Source of the DNA: Pyrenula massariospora
Taxonomy: Eukaryota; Ascomycota; Eurotiomycetes; Pyrenulales; Pyrenulaceae
Direction of reading: 5' to 3'
DNA length: 64,000 nt
Assembly: GCA_021030905.1 (NCBI GenBank)
Contig: JAGFMI010000002.1
Span: forward strand, 124,001 to 188,000
Part shown: positions 1 through 10,381 of the stretch, in pieces
How the letters are laid out: each line of letters starts with the position of its first letter
Numbering within the stretch: the stretch's first letter is position 1
Position numbers and translations under genes: made by a program
Notes under the pieces: model-generated
Told to the model about the DNA's origin: nothing
The model's database searches: none
Seen by the model: the letters and a program-made list of their open reading frames with translations, nothing else

Positions 1-1404
1 TCCCCCTGACATCGCCGGTGCCAATGCCTCCACAGCCCGACTTACCCCACCCTGACCACGTCAATGTCGATTCAATGCTCTCGAGAAAGTTTGGCCGTGA
101 AGTCACCAATTACTTTGGCAGTAAGCATGGGTCAATAAGCTCCTAGCTTCATTCACTGATCATAGTAGGTTCTCCACTCAACAGGGTATCCTTTTTGAGG
201 TCTGACCATTCATTCTTATCGCAAGCGCTCAATCATGGCACAACACGATTTATGCTGTTTCGGGATCTGCGACCACTCGTCCATTCACCCTCAGAAATGG
301 CGTATACAACCCTCAATGACATCAAATCAATTGTTCCGAGCAATGCGTATGAGAAGTCAGAGAACGAAGTGATCAAAGAATTTAACTCCACAAAGACGGT
401 CCCACAGCTGGTGTTTCTAGGTATAGATGAGACGCAGAAAGATGGTTTACGGTACAAGAACTACACTGGCGCCCCTCATTTTGCACTTGACGTTACACCA
501 AAAGGATCTTTCGAATCAGAAGCGAGCCAGATAATAGCAGAAATGGAGGAACGAGGTCTCATGTTCATGGAGGGAATGCGGGCCATGTCATTCCCACCAG
601 GTGTCGGTAGGTTTTGCTATTAGCCCATGAAGGTGCCGACTAAGCAGTCTTCCTTCAGCACCTGTATATGCAATGGCTCGAGCACTTTTAGACTGGAATG
701 CCCGAAATCCTTTCTGCGGAACTTGTGGCCAACCGACCTTATCCGTGAACGGAGGCGCAAAAAGAGTTTGTCCACCTACAGATTTCGCGAGGATAGCACA
801 GTCTGGGACCATCGGCAGCACCACAACAGGAGAGCCTTTACCAGCTCAAGAGCGACCGCCATGTTCAACTCGAACCTCCTTATCCAATTTAACGTTCCCA
901 CGAACAGACCCAACTGTGATAATGGCTGTGATTAGCCATGATGGGAAGAGAATACTACTTGGCAAGGGGAAGAGATTTCCACCATACTGGTATTCCACTC
1001 TAGCAGGATTTGTGGAGCCAGCTGAGAGCGTGGAAGATGCTGTTAGACGAGAAGTTTGGGAGGAGAGCGGAGTGATTCTCTCGCGAGTGGTTATTCACAG
1101 CACACAACCGTGGCCGTACCCGGCAAATTTGATGATCGGCGCTATTGCACAGGCTGCTAGCGCAGAAGACGAGGTTATCAAATTGGATAATGACCCCGAG
1201 CTGGAAGACGCGAAATGGTTCGATCTAGCTGAGGTTGAGGAGGCGCTAAGAGTGGGCACGAGTGGGCTAGGAGAACCTGCTGGTGAGGGTTATAAAGAAG
1301 GCAACTTGAGACTACCGCCGCCAACAGCCATCGCAAATCGATTGATCACTGCAGTGGTAGATGGAAGTTTTCTAGCCGGTGTTACACATGCGCCAAAAAT
1401 ATGA
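1..1404 (+). CDS. NPY1: NADH pyrophosphatase (Nudix), 5' end possibly outside window
   Basis: Peroxisomal-type NADH diphosphatase, the NPY1/NUDT12 family, which splits NAD(P)H into NMNH and AMP. Three exons are inferred: up to 120, 169-606 and 659-1404, with introns GT-AG at 121-168 and 607-658. The first in-frame ATG is at 24, but the frame stays open to base 1, so the true start may lie upstream. The middle part has the zinc-ribbon start CGTCG. It is followed by a complete Nudix box, G-x5-E-x7-RE-V-x-EE-x-G-V (GFVEPAES...RREVWEESGV, about 1008-1074). After it comes the NADH-pyrophosphatase signature QPWPYP (about 1107-1124), which separates this family from other Nudix enzymes. I see no clear C-terminal SKL peroxisomal signal; the protein ends in APKI. 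Confidence 0.93.
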
Positions 1405-3017
1405 AGATTGGCTGGTAGTCGATAAAGGCGAAAGATTGAAGAGGTACACTTAGAATAAATTTGAGGCCATATAGAGGACTGTGGTCCTTTCCTACAGTTT
1501 ATAGAATGCATTTGTGCCTGGTAGTCTTCCACATACAGTCGAACCTCGATAGAAGTGACGGATACTCCTCAATTGCAATTTCCCCACACATTTCTGGAGG
1601 TAGCGGCCTCCACCATTCTGGCTACACCCGATCCAGGTCAATAAAACACGATTGAGAGATGTAGAGTCAACCTTCGGATGTATCTTGCCTTTGCTTTCAG
1701 CTTACATCGAGATATCGTTCTGGCCGTGATACCGAACAATACGCCTAGGGCTCCAAGAATGGCAGGTGACGCGACCTCAAGTTTGAACTTCGGACAACAG
1801 CCGACACCACCACACTCCATCACAGAGACCTTTCGCATCATCGGAAACACACCCGGCTCTATCCTATCAAGCGAAGCAATGGTACATATAATTGTTGGAA
1901 TGCGTTGAGAGCCTAGAGGATGAGACCGTTGCGGCCCAAATACACACCTACTGCTGTTCGTGGTTCGACCTCCTGGGATACGCTGTGGAATCGAGTTTTG
2001 CGTGAACGGGGATGGTGTAAATGTTCGATAGCGATTTGTTCCCTGACGAGCCTGTTTATTCAATGATCAGGCCCGCTATGTGTCAGTCAATACCGCTCTG
2101 GAGCTGGTTCCGCTGCACCGCGCGTGATAAACTGATTCTCAACGCTCCAAATGTCCAACTCACCCAGCTTCTGCAATTGCTCTGATGCAGATACACACTC
2201 TTCGCGCCGAGTCTCTGCGATGATAGGTGTGTATGATAATTCAACCGTGGATGTTTCCGCTCACTTCCTAGGCTGATCGCTTTGGCGACTTACTGGGTTT
2301 CGAAGTAGCCATCAGCAACAGTGGATGACTGGCGCGAAGAGCGAGATCGTCATGGCTCGACATTTGCTGCAGAACCGTCCATTGGAACACTAGAGTGTTC
2401 TCTGGGACACAGGAAGACTCTCCACTTCAGAACCAGGCTGTTCTCTGATAGAGCAGCGGTGGTCACCTGGCCCATCCTGTGGATGAAGTCCTTCTACTGT
2501 GTGATCTGAGCTCTCTCATGGATATGACATGAGCGCAAGCGGAAATGTGGAGGAAATTGAAGGTGCTTTAGATAGACTTGCGTTTACTGCTACGTGTGTT
2601 GCTTGCGCCAAGCTACAGCTTCGAGGCACGGAGGCAGGAGTTTGTCAGGCAAAGAGAGCTCAACCTTGAGAAGCCTGGCAGCAGCAAAATTTGTTTGGCT
2701 GCCCCGGCTAGGCTATGAAGCTCGCGGGCCTCAACTTTTTGTAGACGCATCACGGCCTGTAAAACCGCAAGCTCAAGGCTACCTCCCGCAACCAACAACG
2801 ATGCCCGGTATTGGGGAAGAGAGGGAGAAGCTATGGACCAAGAAGATATTTCCTGAGCGACGACTCAAGGTACGTAAATCCCCGTCCCTTCAAGGTCGCG
2901 TGTTTCGATGATGGCGATCCTTGTCCAAGGTTCCCCACTACGGCGGTATCATGCTTACGATAATTACACGGCCAGCCAAGCGCATCTCCAACAGCCGACT
3001 TTTCAGACACCAACCTA
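1405..3017. other. Intergenic, NPY1 to CTK1
   Basis: This 1.6 kb has no gene I can support. The longest open frame (minus strand, 1638-2063) has a hydrophobic patch but no recognisable domain and overlaps a plus-strand frame of similar quality. The last few hundred bases are probably the CTK1 promoter and 5' leader. Confidence 0.6.
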
Positions 3018-6000
3018 TTGCCTCTCGATTCGCGCTCGTCCTCCCATTCAAATGCCTTCAACCCGTACATGGCGAGGTCTCGACAGAGTCCGCCGATGAG
3101 AGACCAGTGGAGAGCCGAGGACGACAGCCGTGCCCGACCTGCATTGCGAGACCGAGAGTTTGACAGGATTGAGCGACGAGAACGATCACCACCTCGCCCT
3201 CCACCACGGGACAGCCGACCGCAGAAATACAGAAGCCGACATATCCAAGTAGATCACCGAGGCTCCCAGCGGCCATCTGAACGAGCTGGAAGCACTTGGG
3301 AAGATAGACGGCGCAAGCTATCCATATCACCGAAGCGGGAGTCAAAAACAGAATTTCGAGAGACGAAGAATTCCCGTCCTCATAGGGATAGAATCCCAGG
3401 TTCTCGTGATCCTTCTCCAGTAAGATCCTACAAGCGCAGGAGAACCCGCAGTCCATCCCCTGACTACGGTTATCGCTCTCGCCATTTTGCCAGAGTCTCA
3501 TCGCGCAGCCGGGATCGCTTGGAACGTGGGGAGCGCCGACCTCAACACACAGACCGAGCTTTTTCACCACTTCACTCACCCACGAGAGATTCAAGGGGCG
3601 ATCACCGGTCGGAATTTGTACCTGCAGATTACTACGCCCCGTCTCGAAGAAGACATTCAAGATCAAGGTCTCCTAGGCACGAGGAGCGCCGGGCGCGGTC
3701 TCCGCATCGCCGCACACTCAGCCCTCACGCTCGTCGAGAAATCGGACGTGGCCGCCATTTCGAATCGAGAGCCTCATCTCGTCATTCATATCGGTCTCGA
3801 GTATCTGCTCGATCTCCGCCGCCCAGAGCCTCAGGAGGTTCAGATAGAAATATGCATCATCCTACACAGAGAATATCATCCATTATGGATGATCCAAATC
3901 GCCCACCTAGCCCTCCTCGACACATTCCATCATTTACTCATGGCGGTCATGATCCAATGGATGGAGGCGGTCCCCAGATGCGTGGTTCATATGGCATGGG
4001 TATGAATCGCGGAGGACGGGCACCACGAGGACACAACAATCATCAATACAGCTCACACTCGTCGCCTTATCAAACACCCAATGGCTCATATCAAGGCTCG
4101 CCGCCCTCCACTCCATATTCGCAGGGAAGAGGCAACTGGAATGGACAACAGCCGTATCCTAGTCATGGGTAAGCAAATGCGGAAACGGTGATGTTGAATC
4201 TATGCTAAACTCTTTCCTAGTCCATTACACAGCCATTCTCCCCCCTACCGACAAAACAGCTACCCTGGCCAAGGTTCGACTCCGAATCAATACTACCAAA
4301 ATCAGCAATATGGTGGCCCTCCAAACCATACCCAGCAAGGATATCAAACACCACCGTACCGAGGGAATCATCCTGGATACAGGGGAGGTCACTACCAACA
4401 GGGTAACGATCGACGATTCTCCGGGCCTCCATCTGCAGGCTCTGGTCCTGGAATGCAGAACTACACTTCTCAACCTCCGCGCGGCAGAGGTGGCCATTTC
4501 AGCAATTTGCAATGGACCGCTTCCAGTGCTCGCGGTCGAGGTGGATCTAATGTTTCTTCTCAGCAGCACAGCCAATCTCAGCCTTCGCCTGTTTTGTCTC
4601 AGCAGCCTTCGAAAGAGTCTCTTGACACGTACACCGATGACGATGATAATCCTTTTCGACCATCTAAAGAGCTCCGGGCCGAAGATGAACAAAGCGAGGT
4701 GAAAGCTTCCGCTACTCAGCCTCAAGAAAACGCAACGGCCAAAGAAGCATCAAAATTCAGCTTCACTCTAAAGACCAAGCAATCCAATCCATCTATCTCT
4801 AAACCTCCTCCTGATCTTACCTCTCGAATGAAAGAGCCACCTCGCGCAGTCGAAAGCAAACCACCACTTCCTCCGCATATTACAAGACCAAAGCCTGAAG
4901 CAAAGATTGAGAGGAGAGACGATAGAAGAGATGACAGAAGGGACAATAGACGAGACGACCGTCGATTGGACTGGAGAGACGATCGTAGACCTCGAGATGA
5001 TAGGAGATTCGAAACTCGAACCGATCGCCGTCCTGCTCGATCTAAATCGCCCAATGCGAAGAAGACCAAAATTATCAAGCGCATGAAGCCTCGCCCAACC
5101 TTGCCTTCAGAGATGCAGGTATCAGAGTCTGTCTATTATCGGAAACCTGGCAATGAATCCGTCGTCGGTGCTGGAACGTACGGGAAGGTTTTTAAGGCTA
5201 TTCACGTGTACACCAAAGATATGGTCGCCTTGAAGAAAATTCGTATGGAAGGCGAACGAGATGGATTTCCCATAACAGCTGTACGAGAGATACGTCTGCT
5301 GCAGCACCTCAGACATGAGCATGTTGTTGCGTTACAAGAGGTCATGGTCGAGAAGAACGAATGCTTTATGGTATTCGAATATCTATCCCATGATTTGACT
5401 GGTCTAATCAATCACCCAACATTCTCGCTCACCACTGCCCACAAGAAACATCTTGCCAAACAAATGTTCGAGGGCCTGGACTTTCTACACCGGCGAGGCG
5501 TGCTTCACCGTGATATCAAGGCCGCCAACATTCTGATTAGCAATACGGGTCAGCTTAAATTTGCCGATTTTGGCTTGGCGAGATTCTACACCAAATCTAG
5601 ACAGCTCGATTACACTAACCGCGTCATTACTATCTGGTACCGACCTCCAGAGCTACTACTTGGTGAGACTCAATACGGGCCTGCTGTGGACATTTGGTCG
5701 GCAGCATGCGTGTTTGTCGAGATGTTCACGCGGAAGGCTGTTTTTCCCGGCGAGGGTGGTGAAATCTCCCAGCTCGATGTCACCTACAATCTCCTCGGCA
5801 CGCCCACGCGAGCTGACTGGCCAAATATTGTTGAGATGCCCTGGTTCGAATTGATGCGTCCCACAGAACGAAGAAAACGGCAATTTGATGACAAGTTCCA
5901 CGATATCTTCTCTCCGGCTGCTATGGACCTCGTCACTCAGATGTTCATGTATGACCCTAGCAAACGCCCAAACGCCGAACAGGTACTTGGACATCCTTAC

Positions 6001-6270
6001 TTCACTTCTGAAGAACCTGCGCCAGTCCAGGCAACAGAGCTGAAGGCTATCGAAGGAGATTGGCATGAGTTTGAGTCAAAAGCTCACAGGCGCGAGAAGG
6101 AGAAGGTAGAGAAGGAAGCTAGGAGAGCGGAGCGAGAAAAGGAGAAGAGGAAGGCGGCTTCGACTATGACGGGAGAGCGGGAACCCAAGAGACAACGCCC
6201 GGACAGCAGCCATGGGACTAGCGCTAGAGAGGGCGCGAGCAGCTCTACCGGCATTTTGCACGGGAGTTGA
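3018..6270 (+). CDS. CTK1: CTD kinase subunit alpha, Ctk1/CDK12-13 type, with RS-rich N-terminus
   Basis: Cyclin-dependent kinase that phosphorylates Ser2 of the RNA polymerase II C-terminal domain during elongation. Two exons, 3018-4168 and 4221-6270, give 1066 residues; the intron is GTAAGC...CCTAG. Residues about 1-260 are rich in Arg-Ser and Arg-Asp dipeptides. Residues about 300-520 are low-complexity Gly/Gln/Tyr/Pro. A (RRDD)n stretch follows at 4909-5040. The kinase domain spans residues about 688-990: glycine loop GAGTYGKV, cyclin-binding helix PITAVREI (the CTK1/CDK12 version of PSTAIRE), catalytic loop HRDIKAAN, DFGLARF, and a T-loop ending in TIWYRPPELL. The C-terminal tail is a charged Lys/Arg/Glu helix. 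The start could also be the in-frame ATG at 3069. The RS-rich N-terminus resembles that of metazoan CDK12/13. Confidence 0.95.
4909..5040 (+). repeat. Degenerate (RRDD)n coding repeat inside CTK1
   Basis: About 130 bp of purine-rich sequence encodes alternating Arg-Arg-Asp-Asp units (ERRDDRRDDRRDNRRDDRR and imperfect continuation to RTDRRPAR). It lies between the Gly/Gln-rich linker and the kinase domain. Similar RD/RE mixed-charge tracts occur in nuclear-speckle and elongation proteins. Confidence 0.85.
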
Positions 6271-6982
6271 TTTGACTAAGTAGTGTGGCAGTGTGCCTGT
6301 TGAGGCACATCTTTCTGATTATTTGATATTGTCGGCTGGTTGATAGAAGCCCACCGCTGCATTGAAAGAGTCGAAGAGAAGCAGCGCTATCCTGGGGGCA
6401 TTGGTTGCATTAGACCATCAAACAGAAAGGAGATATCGGACCCTTGTCTCAGGACCGAAATAAATGAAAGCTATTGAATACTTGCGGATTATGTTGTAGA
6501 TTTTAAGTTGATTTTGCTAAACCCTTGGTGTGGGCATAGAGTCCATGACGACCCGCTTTCTTTCGATAGACGCCACTATGTCTCAATTACATCTTGAACG
6601 AGAACGTTTCTTCGCTAAGGACGATGTAAGGCACAACCCGTGATAAAAGATATCCAGCACATCTATGAAAGTTGAAGATTAACTATTCTCCATTGACGAA
6701 GAAGCGTAATTTTCACCATCATCAAAAATTGTTTCTGAATTAGTCGCTAGTATTTCCTAATTCCCATCTTACTACAACCTCCAAAGCCTGCTCCATGAAT
6801 TTCAAGTTAGATCTCTTGCTTTCTCAACGAGGATAGCCTTGCTGCACGGAAGTGTTGGGTTGCGTTCTGCTTGGCTGGTCTACTCTCAGCTCGTGGAGTA
6901 TACCAGCAGTTGTCTAGTCTACTTTGTCGCTTTCGGTGGCTACTTGTCTGATCAGACTTGATATCCCGATGTTACACGCACC
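6271..6982. other. Intergenic, CTK1 to WDR83-like gene
   Basis: The 712 bp between two plus-strand genes has no supported gene. It should contain the CTK1 3' UTR and the promoter of the WD40 gene. The last 150 bases are pyrimidine-rich, as is common just upstream of fungal start codons. Confidence 0.6.
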
Positions 6983-8144
6983 ATGCCACCGGCTCTTCCC
7001 AAGACCCATCTCCACACCTTAGCCACACATACAGGTCAGTCCGTCTTATGTTCTCCACCCTCCGCCTCCCCCCTAAAACCTCCTCCAATCTACCCCAAAT
7101 CAATCCACTCACCCAACCCCAGCCCCAATAAACGCCCTCACCTTCTCCTCCCAAGGCGGCACCTACCTCCTCTCCGGCTCCAGCGACCGCTCCATCCACC
7201 TCTCCCGCGCCCTCCCCCCATCCCAATCCTCCTCCCCCCAGACCCCGCAAACAACAACCACCCCAATCGCCACCTACACCGCCCACGGCTACCCCATCCT
7301 CTCCCTCACCGTCTCCCCCTCCAACCAAACCTTCGCCTCCGCCGGCGGCGACCGCGCCATCTTCCTCTGGGACGTGTCCACCGCCCGGACCCTGCGCCGA
7401 CTCGGCGGCGGCAGCACGACGCAAGGCCACACGGGCAAGGTCAACGCGGTGCGGTTCGCGGGCGACGGGGGGGACAGCGTGGTGGTCAGCGGGGCCGAGG
7501 ACACGAGCGTGCGGGTCTGGGACTGTCGGAGCCGCAGCCCGAATCCGGTTATGGTGCTGGGCGAGGCGCGGGATGCGGTGAGCTGTCTGGCGCTCTCTGG
7601 GGGGAGGAGGGGGGCGGCGGGGGCTGGCGGTAGTGAGGTTTTGGCCGGGAGTGTGGATGGGAGGGTGAGGTGTTATGATGTGAGGAGTGGGAGGTGTACG
7701 GTGGATGCGTTTCCCGCGCCGGTGACGGGGCTGAGGGTGACGGGGGATGGGAGGGCGATGTTGGTGAGTACGTTGGATAGTTGTTTGAAGTTGATGGATA
7801 GGGGGACGGGAGGATTATTGAGGGCTTTTAAGGGGTCAGGGTACAAGAATGAGGATGTTAGGTTGAGGGCGGCGTTTGGAGTGAGGGAAGAGATCGTGTT
7901 GGTGGGGAGTGAGGCGGATGGGAGAGTGAGGGGGTGGGAGGTTGTTAGTGGAGAAGAGGTTACTGGGGTTGAAGTTATCGGGAGAGACTGGGCAGATCCC
8001 GGAGGAAGGAGAAGAATCGAGAACAAAGAAAGGTCAGGAGTGGTGAGTGTAGTGGAGTGGAGGGGTGACAGTGGGCTGGGAGACGTATGGGCGGCTGCTG
8101 GCGTCGATGGGAAGGTCAGAGTCTATGGTAGGGGACCAGATTAG
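6983..8144 (+). CDS. WD40-repeat protein of the WDR83/Morg1 type
   Basis: Two exons, 6983-7034 and 7123-8144, give 357 residues. The intron (GTCAGT...CCCAG) joins MPPALPKTHLHTLATHTG to a first blade containing INALTFSSQGGTYLLSGSSD. At least five WD units are visible, with SGSSDRSI, SAGGDRAIFLWD, SGAEDTSVRVWD, AGSVDGRVRCYD and VGSEADGRVRGWE. Length and blade order match WDR83 (Morg1), a scaffold linked to MAPK signalling and to splicing complexes; which role applies here is inference. Base use is striking. Up to about 7400 the coding strand is C-rich; from about 7430 it is G-rich, making the C-terminal half rich in Gly, Val and Arg. A convergent neighbour (the septin gene) ends 335 bp downstream. 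Confidence 0.8.
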
Positions 8145-8479
8145 GCCCAGAGAGGGTAGGAAGACCTAGGGAAGTTTTTATCTGTTATGAACTCACTTAG
8201 TGAGGGAATTGAGCGCGAATTTTCAACCGCGTTGTGGTGGGAATCTAGCTAAACCGACACAAATTAAAAACTGTTAAGAGTGAACCAATATGAAACGATC
8301 CTGATCGCTTGCGCGCTCCAACGACGTCCCGTGACCAAGTTTAGGGAAGAGTGCCACGACTCAAGACGTCCGATGCTCGCAGAACATGTTGGCAACCTTC
8401 AAAGAAGAATCTTCGATGTTCTCGACGAAGTATTCTCATCACCACCTTTAATTTTCCGTACCATTGCAACATTTGTGAC
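8145..8479. other. Convergent intergenic, WDR83-like / septin 3' ends
   Basis: The 335 bp between two converging stop codons has no supported gene and presumably holds both 3' UTRs. Confidence 0.6.
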
Positions 8480-9903
8480 CTAGCGTCGCCCGTGACTTCG
8501 AACAGCACTGCCTTGCATTTGTTCCATTTCTTGCTCAAGTTGCTTGATACTATGCAATGATTAGCCTCGCCTGTCGTTGAGATGCAAAAGATACATACGC
8601 TGCATGGGTGCTTTCCAAATCCTTGTTGAGCTTGTCTCTCTCACCAATGAGTCTCTGCTCCCACGTTCTGAAGCGCTGCTCCTCAACTTTGACTTGTTCC
8701 GTGAACCTCTTCCGCAGATTCTCTTCTTCCTCCTTGAACTTGGGATTGTCCAGTTTTCTCGGGCGTGCTTCGCCGAACTTCCTGGTCTCCATTTGCTGGG
8801 CGCGGTAAGCTTCATAATGAGCCTCTTCAGTGGTGTGAATAAGGTCGAGCATATGAGTCCGGATCAGAATAGAACGCAGCTTCTTGAAGTCACAGTGCTC
8901 CTCGTTCTCGACCTCTGCGACGCCCCAGGAATATTGCCTGCCTTTCACAACGCGACCATCGGCCGTCTTGACGTCCTTCTCGCTACCAATGACAGAAAAT
9001 GGCATGGCAGCTTTGAGGCCCTCAATATGTGACAGGGCTGCCTGATCTTCCTCATCGTTCGGTGGTTGGTAGATTTTGATTCCTTGGGCTTCGATGACAG
9101 CCCGGATTCGGTTCTTGAAGCGCGCCAGGTCGTTTGGTGATAGAGTGTCTGCTTTCGCAACAACCGGAATGAGGTTCACACGCGTGCAGAGGCGCTTCAT
9201 AACTTCGATATCAAGAGGCTTGAGCGTGTGGCCTGTAGGTCTGATGAAGTAGAGGCATGCGTGGACACGGAGGTCAATCTTGTCATGTCGTCGGGGTTGT
9301 TGCTCTTGAAGCATGTATGATTCGTGTTGATCGTCGAGAAACTCGATGATAGGCATCCAGGAATCACGGTTATTCACATAATCGCCAAAGCCAGGGGTAT
9401 CGATAACCGTCAGGCGAACTAGTATATTGTCAGCTCTAAGTCTAATATGTGTAGAGGTCTTCGGCATACCTTTGAAGAACTTCTCTTCCAACTCAGCCTT
9501 GGTGATCTCGATCTCGACTGTCTTGTCAACTTGTTTCGCATGGCGGCGCTTGTGGTCCGCGTAGTTCTTGATCGTTGTGGAGAACAGGGTGTTGATGAAT
9601 GTAGTTTTCCCCAGGCCAGACTCGCCAGCAACCTTCATGACATCGTAAGTCTCCAAGCCTATTGACTGAAGCCATTAGGTACATAGTACACACCATGATA
9701 GTGAAGGCGGCTCCACGCTTCGCAACGATTTTGTGTCTTGGTGAAGCTTAGTATTGCGTATCAATCGTTTGTTTCCATCAAGGGCCTTACCGTTGGTTTG
9801 GGAGCTACAGATTTGTTAGCACGTCTGGAAGATGCCTAGAGCGACCAATTGAACTTACATTGGCAATCCCAATGGGAGATGCCGACTCAGCTGCGGGAGC
9901 CAT
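8480..9903 (-). CDS. aspB: Septin, CDC3/AspB class
   Basis: GTP-binding cytoskeletal protein that assembles into septin filaments and rings at septa, hyphal tips and branches. Six exons on the minus strand: 9903-9859, 9804-9791, 9736-9694, 9632-9470, 9418-8599 and 8549-8480, giving 384 residues. All introns are GT-AG and phases agree throughout. Exon 1 encodes exactly MAPAAESASPIGIAN, and exon 2 is only 14 nt (LPNQ plus two bases of Arg). The G1 loop is GESGLGKT, G3 is DTPGF and G4 is AKAD. The septin unique element precedes a C-terminal coiled coil (KFKEEEENLRKRF...EQEMEQMQ) and a basic tail GRR. The coiled coil and N-terminus match the CDC3/AspB group rather than CDC10, CDC11 or CDC12. Its 5' end is divergent from PWP2. 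Confidence 0.96.
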
Positions 9904-10381
9904 TGCGAAAGGCGAGGATGGCGTGAATAGATCGCGAAGCGAAGGCTCTGGGAATGTTGAGCTCACAAGACGTTGGGGTATGGTGGATGGGAAGTGGAAG
10001 CGACAATTCGAAATCTCGAACAGATTGTTGCTTCCCCTGAGAAAGTTCCCCAGATTGCTCGAGACTTGCACTTTCCCTGTTTAGGCCTACGGTCGCCTTG
10101 CCCGCAGCTTCCTCTCTCACCGCCTAAAATTCTGCCACAACTTTTTTGTTGCGAATAAACGCACACCTTATCGGAAGAATGGTATACTCCCGCCCGCTCA
10201 ACAAAGTAGACTTCCCCGTTGAGCCGTTTCATTCAATTTTCACTGGCTGTATTGCAGTCTTGAACCCTGGAGATAACACAAGTCGCTCGAATCCCCGACA
10301 GGTGATCACGGCCTCTGTGAGGAGTACCCCTCAACATGAATTGCTCAAGTGCCCGTATAGTGCGATGACCGCTGCAAAGAC
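9904..10381. promoter_or_regulatory. Divergent promoter, septin / PWP2
   Basis: The 478 bp between the two start codons must carry both promoters and 5' leaders. I see no strong TATA box or other site I would call with confidence. Confidence 0.5.

Noticed and set aside
1638-2063. 141-codon minus-strand frame between NPY1 and CTK1
   Set aside because: It has no domain, no clear signal or splice context, and a plus-strand frame of similar quality overlaps it. A hydrophobic patch alone is not enough.
3058-3666. 202-codon minus-strand frame inside CTK1
   Set aside because: It is antisense to the RS-rich coding region, where repetitive Arg/Ser codons keep the other strand open by chance.
10255-10320. 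tRNA-like B box (CTCGAATCC)
   Set aside because: A partial T-arm is possible, but I could not build an acceptor stem or an A box around it.
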